Shown: positions 18,831 through 27,846 of the stretch, piece by piece | Position numbering within the stretch: the stretch's first letter is position 1 | Layout of the letters: every line of letters begins with the position of its first letter | From: Pelagomonas calceolata | Taxonomy: Eukaryota > Sar > Pelagophyceae > Pelagomonadales > Pelagomonadaceae | Assembly: GCA_918797485.1 (NCBI GenBank) | Contig: CAKKNE010000006.1 | Span: 1,116,001-1,180,000, forward strand | Reading direction: 5' to 3' | DNA: 64,000 bases | The notes under the pieces: model-generated | What the model was told of the DNA's origin: nothing | The model's database searches: none | What the model saw: the letters and a program-made list of their open reading frames with translations, nothing else | Translations under genes and position numbers: made by a program

Positions 18831-19403
18831 ATGCCACGGCTCGACCTTGATACCATCGAGAGCCCCGTGCCTGCTTATGCCACACCGCGCCGCGCCGAGA
18901 CGAAGGACGCGTCACCACGCTCGTCATCGCGCAGACGACGGCATGGCCTGCGCTCGCGCAGCGCCTCGCCGCCGCGACGGCGCAACGAGTCGCCGCGCCG
19001 GCGCGACAACGCCCTCGTCCAGAGCGCGCTCGCGTACTGGGGCAACCTGTGGGCCAATTTTCAAGATGCCAACCTCGACGAGCTCTTCGAATTTGAGGCG
19101 CGGCACTTCGAGAGGTTTGAGCCCGACGTCGACGAGCACAGCCACGAGCACCACGCCTTGCATCGGCGCTACCGCGACTTGTACGAACGGGCCCTCGAGA
19201 GGCACCTGAAGACGACGCTCGGCGCGACGCCGCAGAAGTTTTATGCTGCCTTAGAGAGAGATGCCGCGGACGGCGATGCCGCGCGGCGGAGCACTGCGCT
19301 GGCCTTCCTCGCCGTCGTGAGAAAGGCCGACGACTACGCTCTCTTCGCGGCGTCCATGCGCGAGGCGGCGAAACACGCGCGATGGCTCGAAGAGCCCGAC
19401 TAA
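18831..19403 (+). CDS. BART-domain protein (ARL2BP/CFAP36-like)
   Basis: From the Met in a good AT-rich context at 18831 the protein has 190 residues; an earlier Met at 18750 is only 17 bp after the SFI1-like stop. The first 65 residues are Arg/Ser-rich. Residues 70-185 are helical and follow the BART pattern: FEFEARHFERFEPD, HHALHRRYRDLYERALERHL, FYAALERDA, then LAFLAVVRKADDYALFAASM. BART domains bind the GTP form of ARL2/ARL3 and occur in ciliary proteins. The close head-to-tail position behind the SFI1-like gene fits a basal-body theme. Assignment is by pattern, without alignment. Confidence 0.6.
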   Translation: MPRLDLDTIESPVPAYATPRRAETKDASPRSSSRRRRHGLRSRSASPPRRRNESPRRRDNALVQSALAYWGNLWANFQDANLDELFEFEARHFERFEPDVDEHSHEHHALHRRYRDLYERALERHLKTTLGATPQKFYAALERDAADGDAARRSTALAFLAVVRKADDYALFAASMREAAKHARWLEEPD

Positions 19404-19404
19404 G

Positions 19405-20682
19405 TTATCGTTTTACGAAGCGCACGGGCGCCGCGCCCAGGCCCGCGACGGGCGGCGCGCGGTCGGCGGCGAAGGTTCGCTTCTGGCTGCTCCCTGGCCG
19501 CCGCCGCTGCGGTTGTGAGGCGCGCGGCGGCGTCGCGCGCCGCGTCTGCGGCAGGACTAAAATCGGATCCCCTTTCCCTGCCGGTCGTGCCGGCGCGTTG
19601 ATTGTCTCGCGACTCAGCACCGCCTCGCGCGACTCCGCCGTATTGAGCGCGCACTCGCGCGACACGTCGTCGTAGGCCTCGCACCGTAACCTCGTAATGT
19701 CCTCGGCCTCCTCCGCCGCGTATAACCGCGTCGCGAGGAACCGCCGCACCGGCTCGCTACAATCAACTTGTGACGTCATGCGCCCGGCCTGCCGCCGGAT
19801 CCACCGCCTAGCCGTTTCCTTCTGGAACGCGACGCGCGCCATGGCGTCGTGGAAGGCATTTTCGACCTCCTGGCGCGCGTTCATGCGGTCGGGCGACAGG
19901 ACTTTTGTACTATCATGTCTGTTACCGGGCGACAGCAATTTTGGAGTCTGGCCGGGTGATAATACTGGCGCCGTGTGGACCAAGAGCTCCTGTTTTTCTT
20001 TAGATTTCCATCGTTGCGTGGGCGAATCCACATTAGGAGAGGGCGGCGCCCTCGACCCGAGCTCAGCGAGCTTCTCGTCGACATCCAACCTCAGTCTATG
20101 TTCGTACGCCTCCCACTCGACGTCGACCCGCGCGAGCTGCAAGGCGAAGGCCTCCCGCAGGTCGAATCTCGCACTCTCTCTCCAAGCCTCGGCGGTCTTC
20201 CGCCGCATCAATCGTTCTTGAGCCTCAAAATCATTTTCGGCCTTCACCGGCAAGTCCTCGCGCCCCGCCTTCAAGAGTAACGCCCTAGTTTTCCGCTCCA
20301 AATCCTCCCTTACTTTAGTGGCTTCCCTCGCCTGCTTCTGAAACAACTGGGACCACCGCCTATGAGCGTGCGCCGTCGCGCTCTCGAAGTACCGCCGCGT
20401 TTCGAGCTTGAGCAAATCGTCGACCCTTTTATAGAGATCCTCGGCCGCGGCCTTGCGCGCCGGCGTGTCGACGCAGCCCTCGCCGACGATGGCTTCTTCC
20501 CTGGCCATCAAATCGGCGAGCTGGGGTGAGAAGCGGCTCTCGAGCGGCGCCTGCTCGAGGTCGAGGTCGAGCTTGGCCCGCTCGCGGCGCCAATTACTAA
20601 GCCTCCGGGCGAAGGCGTCCGTCGAGTTCTTGGGCTTGCCTGGTTGGGTTTTAGGCGGCTGTGGCCGCGCGGGGCTGCTCAT
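19405..20682 (-). CDS. Coiled-coil protein, function unknown
   Basis: From MSSPARPQ the protein has 425 residues; the frame stays open to 20844, but that extension is Arg/Gly/Pro-rich and unlikely. It is highly charged and mostly helical (LYKRVDDLLKLETRRYF, RWSQLFQKQAREATKVREDL, ARVDVEWEAYEHRLRLDVDEKL), with a Ser/Pro break near residue 230 (LSPGQTPKLLSPGN) and an Arg-rich C-terminus. No domain is recognised. Its stop lies two bases from the stop of the BART gene, so the two transcripts must overlap at their 3' ends. Confidence 0.6.
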   Translation of the reverse strand: MSSPARPQPPKTQPGKPKNSTDAFARRLSNWRRERAKLDLDLEQAPLESRFSPQLADLMAREEAIVGEGCVDTPARKAAAEDLYKRVDDLLKLETRRYFESATAHAHRRWSQLFQKQAREATKVREDLERKTRALLLKAGREDLPVKAENDFEAQERLMRRKTAEAWRESARFDLREAFALQLARVDVEWEAYEHRLRLDVDEKLAELGSRAPPSPNVDSPTQRWKSKEKQELLVHTAPVLSPGQTPKLLSPGNRHDSTKVLSPDRMNARQEVENAFHDAMARVAFQKETARRWIRRQAGRMTSQVDCSEPVRRFLATRLYAAEEAEDITRLRCEAYDDVSRECALNTAESREAVLSRETINAPARPAGKGDPILVLPQTRRATPPRASQPQRRRPGSSQKRTFAADRAPPVAGLGAAPVRFVKR

Positions 20683-20859
20683 GCTGCCTCCAGAGTGCCT
20701 CCAGGGCCTCCTCCTACGGCGCCCCGCGGCCCACGGCTCGCGTGCGGCCGGGAGCGGTGTCCCTCGTGGTCCCTCCTCGACGCGTCGAAGGCTGCCCCGC
20801 GGGTGAGGCTGCCCCGCGGCGCGGATCACGGGCCCGCGGCACACTAGACGGTTTCCTAG

Positions 20860-22330
20860 AGCCTCTCATCAAACCAGCCTGCGGGACTTTAGGGCCTTCG
20901 CACGAGGCGGGAACCGGCGTGGGGGGCGTGAAACCGGGTTGACGCGACCTCGCCGACCCCATCTACCGCCGTACCGAGTTTGGTGCCGGGCAGCGCGGCG
21001 GAAGGCGGGCAACGGCAGCCCACTTTTTCACAGACGGGCCACGGTCGGCCGAAAGTGGCGAGAAAGTACTTACTTCGGAGATATATCATGGCCGGGTACG
21101 TGAACGTGCGCTGGGTGTCTTCAAACTTTGGGTTCTATGAACTTTCGCGTCGGCGCGGCCGTCGACCGGCACAAAACGGGGAGCCCTTCGCTCGTATCGC
21201 AGCCGCACGATCTTCGGAGCAGTGTGGGACCGAGACATGATGTCCGCGCTCGAGCATGCCGGAGCTGTGGAGCTGTCGATGCGATCCTGGTGATTTATCA
21301 GCGGTCGAAGACGGTGCGCCGTCGACCGTCTTGAGGGCCCGCGTTCTCGGCGCCATCAAGTTGTTGTGTCCTCCTGCTTTGGCACGGCCATCGGCGCTAT
21401 GAGACGCGGCTCCGGGCGCCTCGGCGGCGCCGAGGGGCCCCATTGCGCCTCGGTGGGCCCATTGCGCCTCGGTGGGTAAAATTCTAGGCTGTAAATTGGG
21501 AACAAAGCTTCCCCAGGTCAGCGCAAAGCGGGTCGGTCTGGGCCAATGGGTACATAAACCTATCGAATACCGAAGGAAAGGGTTATACGACGCCCCCCTA
21601 CCGAGCTACAGCCCCCCTTTGCTTCACGACCCATAGAAATGGGCAGAGAAATGGGCCCACCGAGGCGCAATGGGGCCCCTCGGCGCCGCCGAGGCGCCCG
21701 GAGCCGCGTCTCATAGCGCCGATGGCCGTGCCAAAGCAGGAGGACACAACAACTTGATGGCGCCGAGAACGCGGGCCCTCAAGACGGTCGACGGCGCACC
21801 GTCTTCGACCGCTGATAAATCACCAGGATCGCATCGACAGCTCCACAGCTCCGGCATGCTCGAGCGCGGACATCATGTCTCGGTCCCACACTGCTCCGAA
21901 GATCGTGCGGCTGCGATACGAGCGAAGGGCTCCCCGTTTTGTGCCGTATTATACGCGTCGACGGCCGCAACGACGCGAAAATGCGTGGAACCCAAAGTTT
22001 GAAGACACCCAGCGCACGTTCACAGACCCGGCCGTGATATATCTCCGAAGTACGGAATATCTCGGTACTTAAGGCGGGCCGTGGCCCGTCTGAAAAACGA
22101 CCTGCCAAAGAGGGCTGCCGTTGCCCGCCTTCCGCCTCGCCACCCGGCACCAAACTTGGCACAGCAGCAGATGAGGTCGGGCGGGTCCACGTTGCCCAGC
22201 CAGCGCCCCCCCCATGCGACTTCCCGCGTCGCGCGGGCGGCCTCAATTATGGGGCCTAACGTGCGGGTCCGCCTGCTGGTTTGCCGCGGGCTGGCTAGTG
22301 TGCCCGTGAATCCGCCCGCGTGCGGGGCGT
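20860..22330. repeat. Large inverted repeat with perfectly matched inner arms
   Basis: The inner arms 21181-21463 and 21650-21935 appear identical over about 280 bp in inverted orientation, around a 186-bp spacer. Similarity continues outward on both sides, at about 80-85 percent by eye, to near 20860 and 22330. The open frames inside (for example 21135-21443 minus and 21670-22002 plus) are mirror images of each other and show no recognisable domain. No terminal repeats or transposase are seen. A transcript across it would fold into a long double-stranded hairpin. Confidence 0.85.
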
Positions 22331-22415
22331 GGTCTCGCCCCGCGAGCCCTCCGAGCCCTTCGACGGAGGACTCCTCCGACCCGAGCGCGTACAAGCCATC
22401 AAAGCGTTTTTGAGT

Positions 22416-22440
22416 CTAGTGTGTCTATCATCTATGTCTA
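22416..22440 (+). promoter_or_regulatory. Degenerate relative of the palindromic motif
   Basis: TCTAGTGTGTCTATCATCTA, then TGTCTAG, about 196 bp upstream of RimM. It shares CTAGTGT and a CTATCATCTA tail with the variant at 62660, rather than the CGCTAGC half-site. Confidence 0.35.
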
Positions 22441-22635
22441 GGTCACACGCCGCTCGTTAACTACAGCGCATCACCACGGCTCAGTACAGGCAATTGGAGA
22501 GCGACACGGGACTCCTAGAACCCAGCACCGCAGCTAGGGCTAGCGTTTCGCCGTAGTCTGTGAGGTGTTTCACAAGTTTGCAGTGCAGTTCAGTGCCTCT
22601 GCATCGCCGCGCGAGGCGCGAATCGAGGTGCGAAG

Positions 22636-23607
22636 ATGATCGGCACACTCGCGGTGCTCGCCCTGGTGCACGCCGCCGGCGGCTTCGTCGCGCGCCCGCG
22701 GCCGCGCGCCGCCACCGCGCGCCGCGGCAGCGACGCCGACCTCCTCGCGGCGGCGGCCGGCGTGGGGCGCGGCATGGCCGCGAAACGGAAGAACAAGCAC
22801 GTCAACAAGTACCAGAAGAACGACGTCAAGGAGGACCCCTGGGAGCGGGCCATGCGGCGGGCCGAGGCACGGGAGGACGAGGCCGCGCCGGCGCCGCCGA
22901 CCTACGCGTTGCAAGCCGACTGCTTCTGTGAAGGCGCGGCGCTGGCGCGGAAGCGCCGCTCGAGCACAAAACCGGTCTTGGACTTCGACGCGCGGGACCC
23001 GTCGACGTTCGGTTTTCAAGAGCTCGGACAAGTCGTCGGCGCGCACGGCGTCCGCGGGTCCTTGAGGGTAGACGCGCCGTCCGCCGTCGACGTCGAGGCG
23101 GCGTTACTGGCGGAGGGGCTGCGGTACCTGCGCCTCGCGTCGCGAAGGACGCCGCGGCCGGTCGTCGTCGCGAGCTGTCGCGAGCTGAAGCGCTTCGGGG
23201 CGACGGTGCGATATGTCGTGGCGCTGAAGGGGTTGGGGGATCGGGAGGAGGCCGCGCGGCTGGCGGGCGCGGTCCTGTACCGGCGCGACGAGGATACTGA
23301 AGAGCCCGTGGAGGCCTACGAGCCGTCGACGAGGCTCGAGGGGTTGCGCGTGGTCGACGCGCAGGGGGAAGCGGTGGGCGTCGTCTGGGACGTGCTGGAC
23401 CCGAACGAGGGCGCGGCGCTCGCCGCGCCCTTGCTCGAGCTCGAGCTGGAAGAGACGCGGCACTGCCTCGTGCCCCTGGACCCGAGCTGCGTCGAGGTTT
23501 ATGAAGGGGAAGAAGTCGTCCTCCTGAACCGGGCGCTGCTCGACCTCGCCTTCGACTACGCGCCGCCTCCTCCTATCATCCGGGGGCTCCTCGAGGGCGG
23601 CGAGTAA
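22636..23607 (+). CDS. rimM: Plastid-targeted RimM-like ribosome maturation factor
   Basis: This is a 323-residue protein. A signal peptide (MIGTLAVLALVHAAGG) is followed by FVARPRPRAATARRG, the aromatic +1 residue and basic stretch of complex-plastid leaders. The family part starts at about residue 127 with FQELGQVVGAHGVRGSLRV, the RimM N-terminal barrel. It is followed by LKGLGDREEAARLAGAVLY and the PRC-barrel-like C-terminus (LEGLRVVDAQGEAVGVVWDVLD..PLLELEL..HCLVPLDPSCVEV). RimM helps fold the 16S rRNA 3' domain with protein S19, here presumably in plastid ribosomes. About 60 charged residues (KNKHVNKYQKND) lie between leader and domain. The stop is 26 bp from the convergent GH79 gene. Confidence 0.85.
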   Translation: MIGTLAVLALVHAAGGFVARPRPRAATARRGSDADLLAAAAGVGRGMAAKRKNKHVNKYQKNDVKEDPWERAMRRAEAREDEAAPAPPTYALQADCFCEGAALARKRRSSTKPVLDFDARDPSTFGFQELGQVVGAHGVRGSLRVDAPSAVDVEAALLAEGLRYLRLASRRTPRPVVVASCRELKRFGATVRYVVALKGLGDREEAARLAGAVLYRRDEDTEEPVEAYEPSTRLEGLRVVDAQGEAVGVVWDVLDPNEGAALAAPLLELELEETRHCLVPLDPSCVEVYEGEEVVLLNRALLDLAFDYAPPPPIIRGLLEGGE

Positions 23608-23633
23608 TGACTGTGTACATGTAGCACACACAT

Positions 23634-25370
23634 TTAATGGGAGAACCACCCGTGCTTCTTCTTTTTCTTGGACCGATGAGGAAGATGCTCGGGCTGCGGC
23701 GTCGGGCGACTACACGTCGCCGGCGGCGCCGCGAGGCGGCCGACGACGGCGACCGTCGCCGAGAACGGCTTGATGTGGAGGGGCGCGTTCGAGTCGCGCG
23801 CCTCGAGCCGCGACGGCGCGAAGTCCGGCGCCGCGAGGGCGGCGCCGGCGAGCGACAGGACCTGTGTGGAAATCAAAATTTTACGGCGAGTTCGTGCTGA
23901 ATCATCGCGTCGTCCTCCACGCCATCGACGCGACGCCTGCTCGATGGCGTGGCGATGCCGATTCCTCGCCGCTCGACGGAGCCAGCACGGCCGCGTCATT
24001 GGTTGATTTCCACATAGGAGAGGACGACGGGCCCCGCGCCGTGGCGAGGCAGCATCAGCGACTCCGTGCGATTCCCGACGTTGACGACCAAAAACGCGAC
24101 GGTGGCGGCGCCGCGGCCGCAGTGCGCGAAGATTGAGAGGTGGGGCGGCGTCGCCGCGTTTACCTGCAACACCTCGCTTCCGAAATGCTCGGCGAAGGCC
24201 CGCGCCACGACCGCCGACGGCGTCTCGGCGTAGGTCCGCGAATCTAGGAGGCCGTAGACGCCGCCCACCAACGTCTGCCGCGCGACGAGCCGCGCGCCGC
24301 CCGCCGCCTGCGTTGTAGGGCGACGTGTCACCCCCACGCCATCGACCAAGCGTGGACGACAGATATTGAAGGCGCCCGTGTGGACGCCGACGAGTCGCCG
24401 CCCGGCCCAACAAATCCGCGTACCACAGCCCGCCCGCGACGGCGTCGACCGCGCCCCAGCCCGAGCCCTCGGGGGCGTGCGTGCACGGCGCCGCCGCGAC
24501 GACCCAAACGAATTTGCCGAGGCTCCTTGCTAGGTCCACGTAGCGCGCGAGCGTGCGGTCGAACGGGGGTCGGTGGCTCGGGTCCACGATCCCAGCCGCC
24601 GCGTCGGCGTAGGCGCCGCAGCCGTACTTCTTTTTCGCGCGGCCGAGGGCCACGGTCGACGCGTAGTAGCTGAAGGCCACGACGTCGATGGAGTTTTTTG
24701 AGGCCCTATAAACAGCATCGGTCCAGGTCGGGGCCTGGTCCGTGTCCTGGTTGAGGAGGCCGATGATCGTATGATGATTGTAGCGTTTTCTGAGGGAAGC
24801 AAAGTCAATAGCGACACTGGCAGCAGATGCCTGCACGGGCAACTTTTGCTTCGACGGCCGCGGCGGCTTTTCGTGCAGCTCCTCGTAGAGCAATAACGTA
24901 GATGCGGAAGACGGCGCCGGCGCTGCGTCGACGTCGAAGTTCCCGCTAGCGTCGCGGAAGGCCGGGTTGACGTGCCAGGCGACGTCCGCGCCCGTCGCCG
25001 TACTAAACGCGTCGAGCTCGTTTAGCACATGATCACACACGCCGCCGTAGCCGCGTGCCTGGCAGTAGGGCGAGCGCCACGCTTTTCGAGTCGTGGCGTC
25101 GAGGCAGTTCGACCGGCCGCCCGTTATGACGACGAGCGTCGGCGCGAGGCTCCTCACAAATGTTCGCAGCTTCGTATGCGTGAGGTTCGCCAGGCCCGCT
25201 CCCCTTGGATCCGAGAACTGATTGCGGCTCGCGCCGCAGTCGAGGCTCGACGGGTCGAGGACGCTGCTCACGTAGCGCGCGTCGACGCGCAGCGTTGTGG
25301 TGGTGACGTCGTCGACGACGACGCGGGTCGTTGCCAGCGCGTGCGTGACGAGGAGGAGGAGTGTCCTCAT
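23634..25370 (-). CDS. GH79 heparanase-like glycoside hydrolase, secreted
   Basis: Three exons (25370-24399, 24307-24026, 23861-23634) join in phase to 493 residues, near the 543 of human heparanase. The start MRTLLLLVTHALATT is a signal peptide. Family-like parts are the N-terminal strand region (VDARYVSSVLDPSSL), a substrate-barrel segment with FSYYAS and VWVVAAAPCTH, and the region VDAVAGGLWYADLLGRA|..GARLVARQTLVGGVYGLLD, equivalent to the heparanase G(F)WWLDQLG..RQVFFGAGNYHLVD stretch. The C-terminal beta domain (VAFLVVNVGN, LHIKPFSATVAVV) follows, then a basic His/Lys tail. I could not place both catalytic Glu residues with confidence, so activity is not certain. Such enzymes cleave beta-linked uronic-acid chains in cell walls or mucilage. 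Confidence 0.65.
   Translation of the reverse strand: MRTLLLLVTHALATTRVVVDDVTTTTLRVDARYVSSVLDPSSLDCGASRNQFSDPRGAGLANLTHTKLRTFVRSLAPTLVVITGGRSNCLDATTRKAWRSPYCQARGYGGVCDHVLNELDAFSTATGADVAWHVNPAFRDASGNFDVDAAPAPSSASTLLLYEELHEKPPRPSKQKLPVQASAASVAIDFASLRKRYNHHTIIGLLNQDTDQAPTWTDAVYRASKNSIDVVAFSYYASTVALGRAKKKYGCGAYADAAAGIVDPSHRPPFDRTLARYVDLARSLGKFVWVVAAAPCTHAPEGSGWGAVDAVAGGLWYADLLGRAATRRRPHGRLQYLSSTLGRWRGGDTSPYNAGGGRRAARRAADVGGRRLRPPRFADLRRDAVGGRGAGLRRAFRKRGVAGKRGDAAPPLNLRALRPRRRHRRVFGRQRRESHGVADAASPRRGARRPLLCGNQPMTRPCWLRRAARNRHRHAIEQASRRWRGGRRDDSARTRRKILISTQVLSLAGAALAAPDFAPSRLEARDSNAPLHIKPFSATVAVVGRLAAPPATCSRPTPQPEHLPHRSKKKKKHGWFSH
23862..24017 (-). mobile_element. Introner, family A, GH79 intron 2
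   Basis: In the gene strand it starts CTATGTGGAAATCAA and ends TTTGATTTCCACACAG. Flanks GTCCTCTC (24025-24018) and GTCCTGTC (23861-23854) match at 7 of 8. The intron is 24025-23862, with the GT donor from the duplication. Splicing restores GPV|VLSLAG. Confidence 0.88.
24308..24398 (-). mobile_element. Decayed introner-type GC-AG intron, GH79 intron 1
   Basis: No GT donor gives the right phase. GCGACTCG followed by TCGGCGTCC, the family B left end, gives phase 0 and ends CAACGCAG. The flank after the intron is GCGGCGGG (5 of 8 match). It contains GATGGCGTGGGGGTGACACG. Confidence 0.55.
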
Positions 25371-25794
25371 CTGTAGCACTGCCTGGCTAGGATGATTAGG
25401 CTGCCCAAGCCTTAGGTTCGGTAGCAAAGTGCACCATCCTTGCTCGCGGTCTACCAAAATACATCAATGCGGATGAATTCACGATCTACGAGCCGCGGCA
25501 GCGCCGCAGCGGTTTAGCTAGCGTCATGTAAGATACTAGTTTTTACCTAGCTTTTGCAACCAGGTTTACTCCTAGCTTTGTTGTACCAGGCGTGGGCACA
25601 AAAAAGCCTATCGAGAGGTCCAAGGAGTCGGTCTGCGAACCTTTGGTTTGGCTGCGAGCGATTCCGACTGCTGGAGATACACCCGGCGACCTACAGCAGC
25701 ACGCGCGACGACGCCGCCGCCTCGCGCCATCGAGCGAGGCGGCGCCATCGAGCAGACAGTCGCGCCAAGCTTTCAAGGCATCGCGGAGAGAAGC
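25371..25794. other. Divergent promoter region, GH79 / unknown protein
   Basis: It holds the palindromic motif copy 4. The open frame on the plus strand reaches back to 25648, but codons there look non-coding. No other feature. Confidence 0.45.
25517..25539 (-). promoter_or_regulatory. Palindromic promoter-associated motif, copy 4
   Basis: On the minus strand CTAGTATCTTAC ATGA CGCTAGC, 147 bp upstream of GH79 and 256 bp upstream of the gene at 25795. Confidence 0.55.
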
Positions 25795-26649
25795 ATGCTC
25801 CCAACACAAAAGCCCCGCCGCGGCCTCGACGACGCGCAGCTCGCGGCCATCGTCCTCGGCTCCCTCGAACACTTCCCGCAGTATAGAGACGTCTTCCACG
25901 CGGTGAGCGTGCGCGCAGTGGCCCAGGACCCGCGCTACGTCACGCTCGCGCGCCTAACCGAGGCGCCGACCGACGACGAGGCCGCGGCCGTCGCGGCCGA
26001 CGCCTTCGCGCGCGCGGCGGCCGCGATGGGCGCGCCCCAGGGCGCCGCGGCGCTCGTCGCGCGGTCGCTCGTAGCGCAGCCGGCGAACGCCCGCGCCGTG
26101 CTCGCGGCCGGCGCGGCGGCGCTCGGCGCGCACGAGTCCATCCTGCAGCGGAGCGCGGCGCACGCGGGGCTGAGCACGCGTGCCGCGGGCGTCGTCGCGC
26201 GGGGCGCGGCCTGCCTGCCGGCGCCGCACGCCGTGGCCGCGGCGCGCGCCGCGGCCGGCGCGGGTCCGACCGGCGGCGACGGCCCGCCCTGCGTCTACCT
26301 GCGCCTGCCCGCGGAGGCGGGGCCCCAGGCGTGGCGCGCGGGCCTCTACGCGCGCGTCGACGAGGGCGTCTACCGCCGCGTCTCGCAGGAGCCGCCCGAG
26401 GCCTTCCAGGACTCGTACCTCTTCCGGTGCGTCGTGGAGGGCCGCGGCGCGCTCTGGCTCGTGGGCTCGCGGCCGGCGCGGGACGCGGCGGGCCTCGCGT
26501 CGGGCTACGACGCCGCGGCGGCGCCCGAGGCCGTCCGCGCGCCCTGGTACATCACGCGCGACGGCGCGACCTGGCACGCGCTCGCGGGCGTCCAGGTCGC
26601 GGCGCTCGCGCCGGCGGCGGCGGCCGCGCTCGCGCCGCCGAAGTTCTGA
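25795..26649 (+). CDS. Ala-rich protein of unknown function
   Basis: From MLPTQKPRRG the protein has 284 residues. Residues 1-160 are helical and about one-third Ala (ALVARSLVAQPANARAVLAA). After a Gly/Pro break comes a more globular half (CVYLRLPAEAGPQAWRAGLY, VDEGVYRRVSQEPPEAFQ, LWLVGSRPARDAAGL, APWYITRDGATWHAL) that looks like a beta-rich module with repeated Trp/Tyr. No known family, leader peptide or membrane span. Strong GC3 codon bias supports coding. Confidence 0.55.
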   Translation: MLPTQKPRRGLDDAQLAAIVLGSLEHFPQYRDVFHAVSVRAVAQDPRYVTLARLTEAPTDDEAAAVAADAFARAAAAMGAPQGAAALVARSLVAQPANARAVLAAGAAALGAHESILQRSAAHAGLSTRAAGVVARGAACLPAPHAVAAARAAAGAGPTGGDGPPCVYLRLPAEAGPQAWRAGLYARVDEGVYRRVSQEPPEAFQDSYLFRCVVEGRGALWLVGSRPARDAAGLASGYDAAAAPEAVRAPWYITRDGATWHALAGVQVAALAPAAAAALAPPKF

Positions 26650-26769
26650 CGACCCATTCCTCTTCCTTTTGCGCGCGCCTTTTGCCTTGTCTAGTTTTAT
26701 GATTTTTTTTACTGCTGGTTCCAGATGGTCCTTCGCGCGGCGTGGGAGGGGGGGGATCGTTGCCAGGGG

Positions 26770-27846
26770 CTAGAGGCCCGCGGCCCGCGAACGAAACTTG
26801 AGCGTGAAGCCCGTGCCTCGGCGCACCGCGCGCGCGTCGGCGCCGCCGCCGGCCGGCGCCTCGGGGGCCGCGAACTTCAAGACCGGCGCCTCGCGGTCGC
26901 CTTGTTTCGTGAGGGGCGTCGCGCCGCGCGTCTTAAAGGTGATGGGGCCGAGGGCCTCGTCCAGGTCGCGCGGCTTCGTCGCGGAGGCCGATATGGCCGC
27001 CACGTCGGTGGCCAGCTTGCACGTCCCGCACCTAGCCATCGTGGAATTCAAGCTCAAGCGCGGCACCGCGAGGCGCGCCTGGAGCCTCTCGCCGGCGGCC
27101 CGCGCCGCGCCGCCGCATTCGCGCACCAGCGCGAGCAGCGCCGACACGGAGGCGAGCGTCGTCGACTCGCCGCAGATCCAGTACTTCTCGAGGACCTTGC
27201 CTTCCGCGACCCTTTGCAGACGGATGACCCAGTGCGTTTCTTCTCTCGTGGAAACGCCGTGCGACCCGATGCTACCGTATTTCTCCTCCACGTGGTCTTT
27301 AATGGCGTCGACCACGGCGACGAACACGTCGCGGCGCAGTTCGACGCGGTCGAGCGCCGCCGCGGCTTCGTCGTCGGAGGGCTTCCCGGCCCGGAGAAAC
27401 AGCTTCCCGCCCTCTCACATGCCCAGGCGCTCCTGGTACGCCCTGCCTTGGTTTTCCTTGAACCTCCTACCTTCGTCCGCGGAAATGTCCGCCGTGTCGA
27501 GCGTTTTGATGAGATCCTCCAGCGCCGTCGACGCATCGTCCGCCTCGTCCAGCCTTTTGACGAGGGCCTTCAGCGACGTCGACGCCGCGTCGTTCTCGAA
27601 GCCGAACCCCGGCAGCCGGCCGTCGACGACGGCCGCGAGCACGCGCTCGAAGCTCTCGAGGAGCTGCTCGACGGCGGCCGCGGCGTTCCCCGCATCCCGG
27701 TCGCCGGGATGCGGGGAGGCGGGCGGCACCGGCGGCTTGGCGGCGGCGGGCGGCGGCGGCGGGGCTGCTACCACGTCCTGGGCCATGATGGCAGCCTGGT
27801 CGCGCGCGGCGTGGCAGTAATGCCGCGCGATTGCGGGCAGCTCCAA
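26770..27846 (-). CDS. Unknown protein, probably two exons
   Basis: Two open frames in the same phase are separated by one TGA (27417-27415). A 57-bp intron 27470-27414 (donor GTAGGA, acceptor TGAG) removes it and keeps the frame: exons 27846-27471 and 27413-26770, 339 residues. A later start at 27786 (MAQDVV) is possible. The N-terminal 45 residues are Pro/Ala-rich, followed by helices (VEQLLESFERVLAAVVDG, LKALVKRLDEADDASTALEDLI) and a compact region (DVFVAVVDAIKDHVEEKYGS, THWVIRLQRVAEGKVLEKYW). No family recognised. The acceptor has no pyrimidine tract, so the intron is not certain. Confidence 0.5.

Noticed and set aside
21135-22002. Identical 92-residue frames in the two arms of the inverted repeat
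   Set aside because: Identity follows from the DNA repeat; no leader, domain or codon-position pattern of divergence supports coding.
20860-22330. Complete transposon bounded by the inverted arms
   Set aside because: No transposase, no target duplication and no sharp outer boundary could be found; similarity simply fades outward.
27415-27417. Selenocysteine at the in-frame TGA
   Set aside because: No redox motif or homologous Cys is visible and an in-phase intron explains it; kept only as an alternative.
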